A DNA stretch of 60,101 nt, taken from assembly GCA_900314395.1 (NCBI GenBank), contig OMVB01000066.1, forward strand, positions 1 to 60,101, in the 5' to 3' direction. This document shows positions 42,050 through 51,696 of this stretch, piece after piece. Origin of the DNA: an uncultured Prevotellaceae bacterium. Lineage in GTDB: Bacteria; Bacteroidota; Bacteroidia; Bacteroidales; UBA932. Under the pieces are notes generated by a model. It did no database searches and had not been told where the DNA came from. It was given only the letters and a program-made list of their open reading frames with translations. A program made the position numbers and the translations under genes. Every line of letters begins with the position of its first letter. The first letter of the stretch is position 1.

Positions 42050-42619
42050 CTAAAATTTCCAGCCTAGGCCAATGTTGACAAAGGCATCATATGCGCTTTT
42101 AATCTTAGACCTGTCGGTTAATCCAAAATTAGCATCAGCACCTATAAACATCTTGTCGGAAATGTCCCATACAAACCGGAAATCTACTCCGCAATAAAAA
42201 TTTCTTCGATTTGATAACCCGTCCGTAATAACCGCAGTGGCGGAAGGGCCTGCACCAATATAAAAGAATCGACCTTCCTTTTTTAGCGGAATCTTATAGT
42301 TTATAGGGGCGACGACTGTAAGATCAATCAAGGACTTCACTTTTGAGCTGGGGACTCCACCATAATTCATCAAAGTGTATGATAATTGCGCATATGGAGA
42401 AATAGACCATCGGCTTGACATCATATATTCTTTACCAAGGCTTCCGTACACACCAACACTTGGAAAGTTTGTCTCTCCGTCAAAAGAAAACCGGTCTCTG
42501 GATTCTTGATAAAACCTGAGTCCGACGACGCCAAATTTTCCATTTTGTGCCGATACTGTCATTGCTGCCCCAAAGAATAAAATGAGGCAAGAGATAATTG
42601 CAATACTTTTTGTTTTCAT
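42050..42619 (-). CDS. Outer-membrane beta-barrel protein
   Basis: 189 residues with a signal peptide (residues 1-24, ending TVSAQ). The mature part alternates polar and hydrophobic residues in about eight strands (SRWSISPYAQLSYTLMNYGG, FFYIGAGPSATAVI) and ends in WKF, the aromatic C-terminus recognised by the BAM complex. It belongs to the porin-type small barrels. Its ligand is unknown. It lies 18 nt after the next gene upstream. Confidence 0.75.
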   Translation of the reverse strand: MKTKSIAIISCLILFFGAAMTVSAQNGKFGVVGLRFYQESRDRFSFDGETNFPSVGVYGSLGKEYMMSSRWSISPYAQLSYTLMNYGGVPSSKVKSLIDLTVVAPINYKIPLKKEGRFFYIGAGPSATAVITDGLSNRRNFYCGVDFRFVWDISDKMFIGADANFGLTDRSKIKSAYDAFVNIGLGWKF

Positions 42620-42637
42620 TGGTATATTAAATTCTTA

Positions 42638-43213
42638 TCACCTTGCCGAATCAAAAAAGCTTATTGATTTGTCATATTCTATATCTGCTTCAGACGTAAA
42701 ATACTGGAAGGATGTAACAACTCCATTTTTGATATATAGATAAATACTTTGAAATTCCTCTCCGAAAATTTGATAAACTTTTACTTCAGAACTGTTATCA
42801 ACTAATCTCAATGCATTTTCCTGTTTGCCGCGTCCATATCTGGTGTTAACAAAATCTATTTTCTTCAAGTCTGACAACTTTCTTCCTACTTTAATTCCTC
42901 CGGGAACTACGTCTGATAACATATAATAGTTGGCAGAATCTGTTGAAAAGTACAACAATTCCTTGTCGTATGGATCAATTATAATTACACAACCAGAAGA
43001 CCCATAACCATATCTGGTTTCTGTCCCATATTTTGGATAACAGTCAATATCAGTCACGCCCCAAACCTCTTCCGGGCAATTGATTATTGCAGATATCGCC
43101 TGCTCGCCCACTCTATTAAACCTCTTTATGTCTGTCTGTGCGGTAGCGACAAACGCTGTCGCACAAAACACCAGCAGAATCAAAACTAAAACTAAAACAA
43201 CACCTTTTTTCAT
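42638..43213 (-). CDS. Secreted protein of unknown function, tandem paralogue 2
   Basis: 191 residues, signal peptide residues about 1-25 (ATAFVATAQ). The segment YYMLSDVVPGGIKVGRKLSD, then KKIDFVNTRYGRG, parallels YCILSDLVSGGIRVGDSISK, then QSIDFVNSKYGKG of the next gene, so the two are diverged duplicates. No family recognised. The context (broken gene upstream, tandem copies) is like immunity gene arrays, but that is a guess. Confidence 0.65.
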   Translation of the reverse strand: MKKGVVLVLVLILLVFCATAFVATAQTDIKRFNRVGEQAISAIINCPEEVWGVTDIDCYPKYGTETRYGYGSSGCVIIIDPYDKELLYFSTDSANYYMLSDVVPGGIKVGRKLSDLKKIDFVNTRYGRGKQENALRLVDNSSEVKVYQIFGEEFQSIYLYIKNGVVTSFQYFTSEADIEYDKSISFFDSAR

Positions 43214-43228
43214 TCGTGTACTAAATCC

Positions 43229-43777
43229 TTAAAAAATTTCATTTGTCTCCCATTCTTCTTTACTTAGCATAGACAAAGCCTTTATCGTATCGCCTTCGAT
43301 GCAAAACAAATAAACAATCCTTTCTGCTCCAAATAAAGAATAATTGACCTCATATTCCTTTCCGGCATCCGTGAGAAGCTTGGTTTCTATAAGCCCGGAT
43401 TTAAAGGCGTTTTGAGTATTCCCTTTCCCGTATTTTGAGTTTACAAAATCTATGGATTGTAGTTTGGATATACTGTCACCGACTCTAATACCCCCTGAAA
43501 CAAGGTCGGACAGAATACAATATGAGGGGGAATTCGTTTCAAAGCCGCAAAGGCTATATTCGCCTCCGTCTTCACCAATCTCGTCAAGAAACACGACACA
43601 ATCGTCATAAATAAGTGTAACTGAGCATGTATGTCCGACGTTATCAATGACTTTTGGCGTACCAATAATACTTATAATCTGATTAGGCGTTTTACCCTCC
43701 AAAGTTGCGATATCCCTCTGGGCAAAACAAATCAACGACGTAAAAAAAAGTATTGCAACAGATAAAATCTTTTTCAT
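43229..43777 (-). CDS. Secreted protein of unknown function, tandem paralogue 1
   Basis: 182 residues from ATG 43777, which gives a clean signal peptide (MKKILSVAILFFTSLICFAQ); ATG 43789 is an alternative. Shares the SDLVSGGIRVG and IDFVNSKYGKG motifs with the neighbouring gene, 15 nt away. Its start lies 2 nt after the stop of the broken reading frame 43780-43958. Confidence 0.65.
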   Translation of the reverse strand: MKKILSVAILFFTSLICFAQRDIATLEGKTPNQIISIIGTPKVIDNVGHTCSVTLIYDDCVVFLDEIGEDGGEYSLCGFETNSPSYCILSDLVSGGIRVGDSISKLQSIDFVNSKYGKGNTQNAFKSGLIETKLLTDAGKEYEVNYSLFGAERIVYLFCIEGDTIKALSMLSKEEWETNEIF

Positions 43778-43779
43778 AA

Positions 43780-43958
43780 CTATTCGCATTTAATATTCTT
43801 TATTTCTCCCTTTGTCTCTTTGATTGTAGATATATCAAATTCTCCGTTAATATAATCAGCAGGATTCAAGTTCTCCTGTTCTTGGGTTAATTGCAATAGG
43901 CGTGCCGCTGTTTAGATGAGCATATATTAGTGTTACTTTTTCATTATCCGATTGATCT
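43780..43958 (-). pseudogene. 3' remnant of a frameshifted gene
   Basis: Two overlapping open frames look like one protein end with a frameshift: NEKVTLIYAHLNSGTPIAIN then PRTGEL stops, and in the next frame NLNPADYINGEFDISTIKET continues to a stop 2 nt before the next gene. Coding-like character and spacing suggest the lost gene was the operon's first member. Whether it was a toxin gene is a guess. Confidence 0.4.
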
Positions 43959-43977
43959 TTTCATGCCTAATTGAACA

Positions 43978-44757
43978 TCAAGAGGAAAACCAGTTTTTTA
44001 GCAGCACTGGCGGGGGGGAGTCAGGGGCCTGGCTTAGTTTGAGCCAGATGCGAAGGCCGTTAATGGAGTTGATAAGGTAGAAGCAGTACTTGACAAACAT
44101 CACGATAGTGTAGTCTCCCTGCGGCTCTGTGAGCATTATTATTCCCCAGAGGCCGATGTTGGACAGGTTGACGATATTCCATACCACCCACTGCTCCATA
44201 TAGGCCAGGGACATGAGTATCTGGCCGATGATGTTGAACGTGAGCACGGCTGCATCGAAGAAGACCTTACCCTTGTTTACCGTCATACCGTCGGCGATGG
44301 TGGCCTCCTGAATCTTGAAAAGAATAACGTAGGTCACGGCAAGGCAGCAAAGAGAGCCTGCGGCGATGAGGCCGCGCTGCTTCCACGTAAGCCGGCGAGC
44401 CCGGACCTCCTTCTGCGCGCCCTTGGCCCCGCGCTTGCGCCACTGCCAGATACCAATAAACTGCATCGGCAGAAGATAAAAGACATGAAGGCCGAAGTCT
44501 CCCCAGGCCCCGTTGTCCGATGTTACGATTGCGCAGGCCACAACGTCCAGGATGCCGAAGAGGAATGTCCATATGATACCGTTGGCGGACAGGAGGGCCG
44601 ACGCAAAGCCGGTCAGGGTGCCGAAGGACGCGATGATGAGCATCGCGAGCCGGGCGTCCTCCTGGCTGGCCTTGAAGACGGTTATAAGGACGATGGTGGC
44701 GGCCATCAGTGTCATCAGGATGGTGCCGAAGATTTTATTGAATTTCTTTTCGTTCAT
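43978..44757 (-). CDS. pnuC: Nicotinamide riboside/mononucleotide transporter PnuC
   Basis: 259 residues from ATG 44757 (MNEKKFNKI). Seven or so membrane segments; typical PnuC elements include YLLPMQFIGIWQWRKRG, QILMSLAYMEQWVVWNIVN and VMFVKYCFYLINSINGL. It imports an NAD precursor by facilitated diffusion. It overlaps the end of uvrC by 23 nt. Confidence 0.92.
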   Translation of the reverse strand: MNEKKFNKIFGTILMTLMAATIVLITVFKASQEDARLAMLIIASFGTLTGFASALLSANGIIWTFLFGILDVVACAIVTSDNGAWGDFGLHVFYLLPMQFIGIWQWRKRGAKGAQKEVRARRLTWKQRGLIAAGSLCCLAVTYVILFKIQEATIADGMTVNKGKVFFDAAVLTFNIIGQILMSLAYMEQWVVWNIVNLSNIGLWGIIMLTEPQGDYTIVMFVKYCFYLINSINGLRIWLKLSQAPDSPPPVLLKNWFSS

Positions 44758-46558
44758 TGCTATGGTTGAATGACAGTGTTTCCAGGATCCGGGTGGCGAG
44801 AGGGGCGTTGCCAAGGAAGGCCGCAAGGTCTTCCTGCGAAGCGGCGGCAACGCGGGCGACCGAGCCGTAGTGCATCAGCAGTCGCTGTTCCTGCTTTTCT
44901 CCCACGCCCTTGACAGAGCGCAGGGCGGAGTCTATCTGCGCCTTGCTGCGCAGGTTTCGGTGGAAGGTGATGCCGAAGCGGTGAGCCTCGTCGCGAATCT
45001 GCTGCAACACCTTGAGAGCCAGCGAGTCGCGGTCTATGAAAAGAGGGTAAGGGTCCCCTACCCTGATTACTTCCTCCAGGCGCTTTGCAAGACCTATTAC
45101 AGTGAGCTTATCCGTCAGGCCAAGCTCCTGGAGAGCCTGGTAGGCGAAGTCCAGCTGCCCCTTGCCGCCATCGATAACAATAAGCTGCGGCAAGTCTTCC
45201 GGCGCCTCTTCCAGCATTCTGGAATAACGGCGGTTCACCACCTCCTTCATTGAAGCGTAGTCGTTGGCGCCTATTACGGTCTTTATCTTAAAACGCCGAT
45301 AGTCTTTCTTTGACGGCACTCCCCCGCGGAAAACAACGCACGACGCCACGGGGTTGGTACCTTGGATATTGGAGTTGTCGAAGCATTCCATATGCTCCGG
45401 CAGGACAGGCATGCCAAGGGCTTTTTTGAGTTCTTCCAGCACTTTTGTCCGATACTCTCCCGGGTCTGCCTTTTCCTTCTGGCGAAGGTTGTTCGCCCTG
45501 AATTCGCGGGCATTGCGCGCACTCAGTTCCAGAATGGCCAGTTTATCTCCCTTTGCAGGGATTTTAAAGGCCGTTCCCGGCATCTCTACATCCGGTTTGA
45601 AGGGAACGACCACCTCCTTTGCCAAAGCGCCGAATTTGGCCTGTATTTCCGCGATGAACTCGCTGAGTATGGCCGCAGGCTCCTCTTCTATGTTCATTTT
45701 GAAGCCCAGGTTCACAGACTGCACGATGGCGCCGCCGCGTACGCGCATGAAGTTTCCGAAGGCTTCCCCGGCGTCGCAAAGAAGGGAGAAGACGTCGGCA
45801 TCGGCATCTGAAGCAGCTGTAATGACAGACTTGGAATAGTGGTTGCCAAGGCGCTCCATCTTCTCTTTGTAGACGGCGGCCTGCTCGAAGTCCAGGCGCC
45901 CGGCGGCCTCTTCCATAAGGCTGCGGTAGTGTTTTATCAAATCGCGTCCGCCGCCGCGCAGAAGGCTGACTATTTCCTGTATCCAGCTGTCGTATTCCTG
46001 CATGGAAACCGCTCCCACGCAGCAGCCTTTGCAGCGGCCGATGTGGAACTCCAGGCAGGGACGGAATTTCTTGCGGAGAATGGCTTCCCCGGTAATTTTA
46101 AGACGGCAGGTGCGTAGGGGATAAAGGTCACTGAACATCTCCAGAAGCACACGTGCATGCATCACGCTGCTGTAAGGCCCGAAGTACCTGGAACCGTCTT
46201 TCTTAAGGGTCCGGGTCAGGAAAACGCGGGGGTACTCCTCTGCGGTTATGCAAATCCAGGGATAGGTCTTGGAATCTTTGAGCAGGATGTTGTATTTGGG
46301 CTTGTACTGCTTTATAAGGTTATTTTCCAGCAGCAGGGCATCGGCCTCGGTGTCAACCACAGAATATTGGGCATCGGCAATCTTGGAAACAAGAATACGG
46401 GTCTTGGTGTTGAGCCGCTCCGGCGCCACAAAATACTGCGCCACCCTCTTGTGAAGGTCTTTTGCCTTGCCTACATAGATTATTTTTCCCTCGGAGTCAT
46501 AGTATCTGTAGACTCCGGGGGAATGAGGAAACAGGGATATTTTATCTCTAATATCCAA
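44735..46558 (-). CDS. uvrC: Excinuclease ABC subunit C
   Basis: 607 residues. N-terminal GIY-YIG nuclease (SPGVYRYYDSEGKIIYVGKA, residues about 13-32), UVR domain (LMEEAAGRLDFEQAAVYKEK, about 205), RNase H-like nuclease region (MECFDNSNIQGTNPVAS, about 395; VIDGGKGQL, about 460) and C-terminal helix-hairpin-helix (LRSVKGVGEKQEQRLL). It makes both incisions in nucleotide excision repair. It lies 3 nt after the TlpA-type gene. Confidence 0.97.
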   Translation of the reverse strand: MDIRDKISLFPHSPGVYRYYDSEGKIIYVGKAKDLHKRVAQYFVAPERLNTKTRILVSKIADAQYSVVDTEADALLLENNLIKQYKPKYNILLKDSKTYPWICITAEEYPRVFLTRTLKKDGSRYFGPYSSVMHARVLLEMFSDLYPLRTCRLKITGEAILRKKFRPCLEFHIGRCKGCCVGAVSMQEYDSWIQEIVSLLRGGGRDLIKHYRSLMEEAAGRLDFEQAAVYKEKMERLGNHYSKSVITAASDADADVFSLLCDAGEAFGNFMRVRGGAIVQSVNLGFKMNIEEEPAAILSEFIAEIQAKFGALAKEVVVPFKPDVEMPGTAFKIPAKGDKLAILELSARNAREFRANNLRQKEKADPGEYRTKVLEELKKALGMPVLPEHMECFDNSNIQGTNPVASCVVFRGGVPSKKDYRRFKIKTVIGANDYASMKEVVNRRYSRMLEEAPEDLPQLIVIDGGKGQLDFAYQALQELGLTDKLTVIGLAKRLEEVIRVGDPYPLFIDRDSLALKVLQQIRDEAHRFGITFHRNLRSKAQIDSALRSVKGVGEKQEQRLLMHYGSVARVAAASQEDLAAFLGNAPLATRILETLSFNHSNERKEIQ

Positions 46559-46561
46559 TTC

Positions 46562-47629
46562 TTATTTTGCAAACTCTTCCAGGATCGCCTTTTCAATGTC
46601 TTCCCCGCGAAGGTCCCTGTGCAGGATGGTTCCGTCAGGACCAAAGAGGATGATGTGAGGGATTGCATTTACTCCGTAGGTATCCGGCGCAACGTCTCCG
46701 CAGCCCAGGATGAAAGGCCAGGGAAGGTTCATCTCCTTTATAGCTTCCTGGGAATTTGTAATCTTGTCCCATACAGCCAGGCCCAGGATATCGAACTTGT
46801 CTCCTTTGTACTTCTTGTAAACATCCATCAGATAAGGGACCTCTGCACGGCACGGGCCGCACCAGGAAGCCCAGAAGTCCACAAGAATGTATTTTCCGCG
46901 GCCGACATAGTCGGAGAGTTTGACGGACGGGGAGCCGTCGGTGTAGTTGATGGTAAAGTCCGTAAACATCTGGCCTTCAGCGGTAAGGGCCCTGCTGCTA
47001 AGGGCGGAAGAAAGCACGGCAACAAGGTTGCTTTCCTTAAGTTCAGGGGAAAGCTTGTCCAGGATTTCCTGTACCTCTGTGTCCTTAAGGTCAAGGTGTA
47101 TCATCTTGAGGGCCTGGAGGGCAAGGTCGTTGTCCGTGTTTTCATTTATGGCCTTGCGGCAGAGGTCTATCAGGCTTTGTTCAATACGGTCATAGTCATC
47201 ATAGAAACTTGATTCTACAATTTCTCCGCGGTCTATCTTGGCCTGGTATTCAACCATGAAGTCATCACGCACCCTGAGGATATCCCGCTGCGCGTCCAGG
47301 AATTCAATCACCCTCCTGTTGATTTCAGAGTCCTTAGGGTCAAGGACGGGAGTATTGCCGGTGAAGTCGATGTCCATCTTGTTTCCGTCTGGAATAAGAT
47401 ATACGCCTTCTATAATTGCCGAGTGAGCTTTGGATGTGGGTATCTTGGCGGTGAATACACCGTTTGCCACAGGGAAAGACAGGTTTGAGCCATTATCTGA
47501 CATAATGACCCTGACGCTGTCCGGAGCCGGTTTATCTCCGTAGTTTCCCGTCACCACTGTGTTGCCTCCGCCGCACGATGATGCCAAAATAACCACGGCT
47601 AAAACAGCAAGAATAAGGTTCCTTTTCAT
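46562..47629 (-). CDS. TlpA-type thioredoxin-fold lipoprotein
   Basis: 355 residues. Lipobox LASSCGG, Cys at residue 19. The N-terminal half (about 25-200) is a DUF4369-like beta domain followed by helices. The C-terminal thioredoxin domain has the active site WCGPC (about 248) and the cis-Pro loop AIPHIILF (about 321). It should act as a periplasmic disulfide reductase. Its substrate is unknown. Confidence 0.9.
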   Translation of the reverse strand: MKRNLILAVLAVVILASSCGGGNTVVTGNYGDKPAPDSVRVIMSDNGSNLSFPVANGVFTAKIPTSKAHSAIIEGVYLIPDGNKMDIDFTGNTPVLDPKDSEINRRVIEFLDAQRDILRVRDDFMVEYQAKIDRGEIVESSFYDDYDRIEQSLIDLCRKAINENTDNDLALQALKMIHLDLKDTEVQEILDKLSPELKESNLVAVLSSALSSRALTAEGQMFTDFTINYTDGSPSVKLSDYVGRGKYILVDFWASWCGPCRAEVPYLMDVYKKYKGDKFDILGLAVWDKITNSQEAIKEMNLPWPFILGCGDVAPDTYGVNAIPHIILFGPDGTILHRDLRGEDIEKAILEEFAK

Positions 47630-47655
47630 TTGCCGAAGCCTGTTGTAGAGTTATC

Positions 47656-47694
47656 AAAAAGTCCTGTCTCACAGAACCTTCCGTGAAACAGGAC
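47656..47694 (-). terminator. Terminator after rpsC
   Basis: Stem GTCCTGT-n-TCAC / GTGA-n-ACAGGAC (47661-47694), followed on the minus strand by TTTTTGAT. It ends the L3-to-S3 block 38 nt after the rpsC stop, so this half of the ribosomal cluster is a closed unit. Confidence 0.88.
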
Positions 47695-47731
47695 GTAAAA
47701 TTAGCAAATAAATCTAATTAATGCAAAAAGA

Positions 47732-48499
47732 TTATTCGCTTCTGGTCTCGTTACTTCTGCGAGGACGGCGTGCACCGCCGCGTCCGCCACGCTCGTTGCC
47801 ACCACGGCCGGGACGACCCTGACCCTGTGCCTGAGCTGCATTGGCTGCTACGCCGGCGTTAGGAGAAAGATCCTTCTTTCCGTAAACCTCGCCGTTGCAG
47901 ATCCATACCTTGACGCCAAGAACGCCAACCTTGGTATGAGCCTCTGCCAGTGCGTAGTCGATATCGGCGCGGAAAGTGTGAAGAGGAGTACGACCCTCTT
48001 TGAACATTTCGCTGCGGGCCATTTCCGCACCGCCTACGCGGCCGCTGATCTGGACCTTGATACCCTCTGCACCAACGCGGATTGCAGATGCGATTGCCAT
48101 CTTGATTGCCCTTCTGTAGGAAACACGGCCCTCGATCTGGCGAGCGATGGAGTCAGCTACGATGCGTGCGTCAACTTCAGGACGACGAACCTCGTAAATG
48201 TTAATCTGAACCTCCTTGCCGGTTACCTTCTTGAGCTCCTCTTTAAGTTTGTCTACCTCTGCGCCACCTTTGCCGATGATAACGCCGGGCCTTGCAGCCT
48301 GGATGGTCACGGTGATGAGCTTGAGGGTTCTTTCAATGACAATCTTGGAGAGGCTTGCCTTTGCAAGACGGCTCTCGAGATACTTGCGGATCTTGTAGTC
48401 TTCTGCTATCTTCTCCGCATAATTACCACCACACCAGTTAGAGTCCCAACCACGGGTGATACCGATTCTGTTGCTGATAGGATTAGTTTTCTGTCCCAT
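47732..48499 (-). CDS. rpsC: 30S ribosomal protein S3
   Basis: 255 residues. KH domain with the GxxG loop ([20 protein letters not shown], about residue 76) and C-terminal S3 domain; residues after about 215 form a Gly/Arg-rich tail ([18 protein letters not shown]). It is the last gene of this block. rplP normally follows, but here a terminator does, and rplP lies 24 kb away. Confidence 0.98.
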   Translation of the reverse strand: MGQKTNPISNRIGITRGWDSNWCGGNYAEKIAEDYKIRKYLESRLAKASLSKIVIERTLKLITVTIQAARPGVIIGKGGAEVDKLKEELKKVTGKEVQINIYEVRRPEVDARIVADSIARQIEGRVSYRRAIKMAIASAIRVGAEGIKVQISGRVGGAEMARSEMFKEGRTPLHTFRADIDYALAEAHTKVGVLGVKVWICNGEVYGKKDLSPNAGVAANAAQAQGQGRPGRGGNERGGRGGARRPRRSNETRSE

Positions 48500-48501
48500 A
48501 T

Positions 48502-48921
48502 TTATGCCTCCACTGTTGCGGTTTTCTTTACATCAAGTACGATGGTAACGTGATTGCTGCGCTTGCGGATACGTCCGGCACGGCCCTGAGGGCAGGGGCG
48601 GATTCTCTTAAGAGTGCGGCCTTCGCCGACCATGATGGTCTTTACGTAAACATTACCATTATCAAGTTCCTTGGACTGCTCAGGGTTCTTAGCCTCCCAG
48701 TTAGCGATGGCGCTGCGGAGAAGCTTCTCAAGAGGGATTGAAGGGGCCTTCTTGGAGAACTTGAGAAGATCAAGTGCACGGTTAACCTCCACTCCTCTCA
48801 CTGTGTCTGCTACCAGACGCATTTTGCGGGGAGAAGTAGGAACGTCATTGAGTTTTGCTATAGCTGTCTGCCTTTTAGCCTCTTTCAGCTTATCGGCCAT
48901 TATTCTTTTACGAGCTCCCAT
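48502..48921 (-). CDS. rplV: 50S ribosomal protein L22
   Basis: 139 residues, the core beginning [20 protein letters not shown], with the hairpin loop ([20 protein letters not shown]) that lines the exit tunnel. It lies 2 nt before rpsC. Confidence 0.98.
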   Translation of the reverse strand: MGARKRIMADKLKEAKRQTAIAKLNDVPTSPRKMRLVADTVRGVEVNRALDLLKFSKKAPSIPLEKLLRSAIANWEAKNPEQSKELDNGNVYVKTIMVGEGRTLKRIRPCPQGRAGRIRKRSNHVTIVLDVKKTATVEA

Positions 48922-48941
48922 AATTTCAAATCATTAAAATT

Positions 48942-49214
48942 TTACTTCTTATTGTTGCCCGAATGGCCTCTGAAATTTCTGGTAGGTGCAAACTCGCCGA
49001 GCTTGTGACCAACCATGTTCTCTGTTACATAAACCGGAATAAACTTGTTTCCGTTATGAACAGCGATGGTGTGGCCTACGAAGTCAGGAGAGATCATACT
49101 TGCGCGTGACCAAGTCTTGACAACTTCTTTCTTCTTGCTACCATCATTCATAGCAAGAATTCTTTTCTCCAGTGCTTCCTGGATATATGGACCTTTTCTT
49201 AATGAACGACTCAT
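48942..49214 (-). CDS. rpsS: 30S ribosomal protein S19
   Basis: 90 residues, [20 protein letters not shown] to the usual [14 protein letters not shown] end. Binds the 30S head. It lies between rplB and rplV. Confidence 0.98.
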   Translation of the reverse strand: MSRSLRKGPYIQEALEKRILAMNDGSKKKEVVKTWSRASMISPDFVGHTIAVHNGNKFIPVYVTENMVGHKLGEFAPTRNFRGHSGNNKK

Positions 49215-49236
49215 AATTCCTAAAGTTTAATTCCGA

Positions 49237-50061
49237 TTATTTCTTTCTTCTTTCAATGATGAACTTGTTTGAAGTAGCCTTAGGATTACGCGTCTTGTAT
49301 CCCTTTGCAGGCAGACCCTTGCGTGAACGAGGGTGACCACCGGAGGCGCGGCCTTCACCACCACCCATAGGGTGATCGTGCGGGTTCATAACAACACCTC
49401 TGTTGTGGGGACGGCGTCCGAGCCAGCGGCTGCGGCCGGCCTTTCCATAGGACTCCAGATTGTGTTCAGGGTTGGAAACAGTACCTACAGTTGCACGGCA
49501 GCTTACGAGTACCATACGGGTCTCACCGGAAGGGAGACGGAGTACTGCATAGTTGCCCTCGCGTGCTGCGAGCTGGGCGAAGGTACCGGCGCTGCGTGCC
49601 ATTGCGGCACCCTGACCGGGACGAAGCTCAATGTTGTGAACGAGAGTACCTACCGGAATCTCTGCGAGAGGAAGCGCGTTGCCCATATCGGGAGCAACAC
49701 CTGAACCGGAAGCAATAACCTGACCTACCTTGAGACCGTTGGGGGCGATGATATATCTCTTCTCGCCGTCCTCATACTGTACAAGGGCGATACGGGCGCT
49801 GCGGTTAGGATCGTATTCGATTGTCAATACGGTCGCTGTGCAGTTGTCTTTGTCACGACGGAAGTCGACGATGCGGTACATTCTCTTATGGCCGCCGCCG
49901 ATGTAACGCATGGTCATCTGACCTGTGTTGTTACGTCCGCCTGTTCTCTTGAGGGGCTCCAGCAATGATTTCTGGGGAGTCTTGCAAGTGATATCATCAA
50001 ATGCGCTGATGACCTTGTTTCTCTGTCCGGGGGTAACCGGTTTGTATTTCTTTACTGCCAT
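49237..50061 (-). CDS. rplB: 50S ribosomal protein L2
   Basis: 274 residues with the conserved C-terminal [20 protein letters not shown], including the His needed for peptidyl transfer centre assembly. Standard position after rplW. Confidence 0.99.
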   Translation of the reverse strand: MAVKKYKPVTPGQRNKVISAFDDITCKTPQKSLLEPLKRTGGRNNTGQMTMRYIGGGHKRMYRIVDFRRDKDNCTATVLTIEYDPNRSARIALVQYEDGEKRYIIAPNGLKVGQVIASGSGVAPDMGNALPLAEIPVGTLVHNIELRPGQGAAMARSAGTFAQLAAREGNYAVLRLPSGETRMVLVSCRATVGTVSNPEHNLESYGKAGRSRWLGRRPHNRGVVMNPHDHPMGGGEGRASGGHPRSRKGLPAKGYKTRNPKATSNKFIIERRKK

Positions 50062-50073
50062 TGCCTATCCCTC

Positions 50074-50364
50074 CTATATGTTTGCATAGAAATCAATCTT
50101 GTCTTCACCTGCGAGGGTTACATATGCCTTCTTGAAGTGGTTGGCACGACCGCGGAGAAGACCGGCTTTGGTGAAACGAGATTTCTTCTTACCATTGTAG
50201 TTAACGGTGTTAACTGAAGCAACGGTAACGTTGTACATCTGCTCTACCTCGGCCTTAATCTGAATTTTGTTAGCAGAACGGTCTACAATGAAACCATAAC
50301 GGTTCAACTTTTCGCCCTGAGCCGTCATTTTTTCTGTTACGATTGGCTTAATTAAAATTCCCAT
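50074..50364 (-). CDS. rplW: 50S ribosomal protein L23
   Basis: 96 residues (ILIKPIVTEKMTAQGEKLNR). It sits at the tunnel exit, where it docks trigger factor and SRP. It lies 12 nt after rplD. Confidence 0.97.
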   Translation of the reverse strand: MGILIKPIVTEKMTAQGEKLNRYGFIVDRSANKIQIKAEVEQMYNVTVASVNTVNYNGKKKSRFTKAGLLRGRANHFKKAYVTLAGEDKIDFYANI

Positions 50365-50376
50365 CTCTCAAAAATT

Positions 50377-51006
50377 TTAGCTGTTTACTCTTGAGGCGAG
50401 AACATCCTGGACACCGTCAATAAATACAACTGAATATGCATTCATGATGTTGTAGGTATTGATTTCGTCTACAGTGATGACCTTAACCTCGGGGAGGTTA
50501 CGTGATGAAAGATAAATGTTTGCAGAGTTCTCAGGGAGAACGACGAGAACTTTGCGGTCGCCGGCCTTGATTGCGTTAAGGATACCCATGAACTCCTTGG
50601 TCTTGGGTGCGTCCATTGTGAACGGCTCGACCACCTTGATAGCATTATCCTGAGCCTTGTATGAGAGGGCTGAGAATCTTGCGAGCTGTTTGAGCTTCTT
50701 ATTGAGTTTATGCCTGTAGTCGCGCGGCTTGGGACCGTGGATGTTACCACCACCTACGAAGATACCGGCCTTGAGGGAACCGTGACGTGCGCCACCGCCG
50801 CCCTTCTGGCGACCGAGTTTCTTGGTGCTGTAAGCAACTTCGCTTCTGTCCTTTGTCTTGGAAGTGCCCTGACGCTGATTTGCAAGGTACTGGACTACAT
50901 CAAGATAGATTGCGTGGTCATTGGGGGTGATGCCAAAAACCTTATCGTCGAGAACCACAGTCTTTCCGGACTCAGTTCCGTCAATTTTCAATACTTTTAC
51001 TTCCAT
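50377..51006 (-). CDS. rplD: 50S ribosomal protein L4
   Basis: 209 residues with the tunnel loop region (GRQKGGGGARHGSLKAGIFV). In E. coli L4 represses the S10 operon; no leader site was identified here. It lies 4 nt after rplC. Confidence 0.98.
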   Translation of the reverse strand: MEVKVLKIDGTESGKTVVLDDKVFGITPNDHAIYLDVVQYLANQRQGTSKTKDRSEVAYSTKKLGRQKGGGGARHGSLKAGIFVGGGNIHGPKPRDYRHKLNKKLKQLARFSALSYKAQDNAIKVVEPFTMDAPKTKEFMGILNAIKAGDRKVLVVLPENSANIYLSSRNLPEVKVITVDEINTYNIMNAYSVVFIDGVQDVLASRVNS

Positions 51007-51010
51007 AGTC

Positions 51011-51634
51011 TTATGCCTCCAAAATCAGATAAGAACCTTTAGCTCCGGGAACGGAGCCCTTTACTACGATGAGATTGTTCTCAGGGATGAGTTTGAGGAC
51101 TGCAAGGTTGGTAACCTTAACCCTCTCGCAACCCATGTGACCTGCCATACGCATTCCGGGGAATACGCGTGAAGGCCATGAAGATGCACCCATTGATCCG
51201 GGGTGACGGAGACGGTTGTGCTGACCATGGGTCACACCGCCTACACCGGCGAATCCGTGACGCTTTACAACGCCCTGAAAACCTTTACCTTTGGATACTC
51301 CGACAACGTCTACGAACGGAACGTTCTCAAAAACGTCTGTAAGTGAAACGGTGTCACCGAGCTTAAGCTCCCCTTTGAAGTCTGCAGAGAACTCTACAAG
51401 CTTGCGTTTGGGGGTGGTTCCTGCCTTTGCAAAATGGCCCTGGAGGGCTTTGCTGGCGTGCTTTTCTGTAGTTTCGTCATAGGCAAGCTGTACAGCGGCA
51501 TAACCATCTTTTTCTACTGTACGAACCTGCGTAACAACGCACGGACCAGCCTCAATTACGGTGCATGGAATATTTTTTCCATCAGCACCGAAAACGGATG
51601 TCATTCCGATTTTCTTTCCAATTAATCCAGGCAT
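51011..51634 (-). CDS. rplC: 50S ribosomal protein L3
   Basis: 207 residues ([20 protein letters not shown]; central [20 protein letters not shown]). It is the first gene of this block. rpsJ (S10), which usually precedes it, is missing: the next gene upstream is the divergent cdaA. Confidence 0.98.
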   Translation of the reverse strand: MPGLIGKKIGMTSVFGADGKNIPCTVIEAGPCVVTQVRTVEKDGYAAVQLAYDETTEKHASKALQGHFAKAGTTPKRKLVEFSADFKGELKLGDTVSLTDVFENVPFVDVVGVSKGKGFQGVVKRHGFAGVGGVTHGQHNRLRHPGSMGASSWPSRVFPGMRMAGHMGCERVKVTNLAVLKLIPENNLIVVKGSVPGAKGSYLILEA

Positions 51635-51696
51635 TGGTTTTGTTAATTAATTGTTAATTAATACTTTACGTGTTTCCGCACATTTTTTGCGGACTG

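Noticed and set aside
46157-47212. 351-codon open frame antisense to uvrC and the TlpA-type gene
   Set aside because: Spans two real genes on the other strand and has no signal, domain or start context.
23492-47731. The 24-kb stretch as one mobile genetic element
   Set aside because: It contains essential housekeeping genes (lpxH, ftsX, acpP, uvrC) and no integrase, transposase, relaxase or matching end repeats at the two breakpoints, so a single insertion is unlikely.
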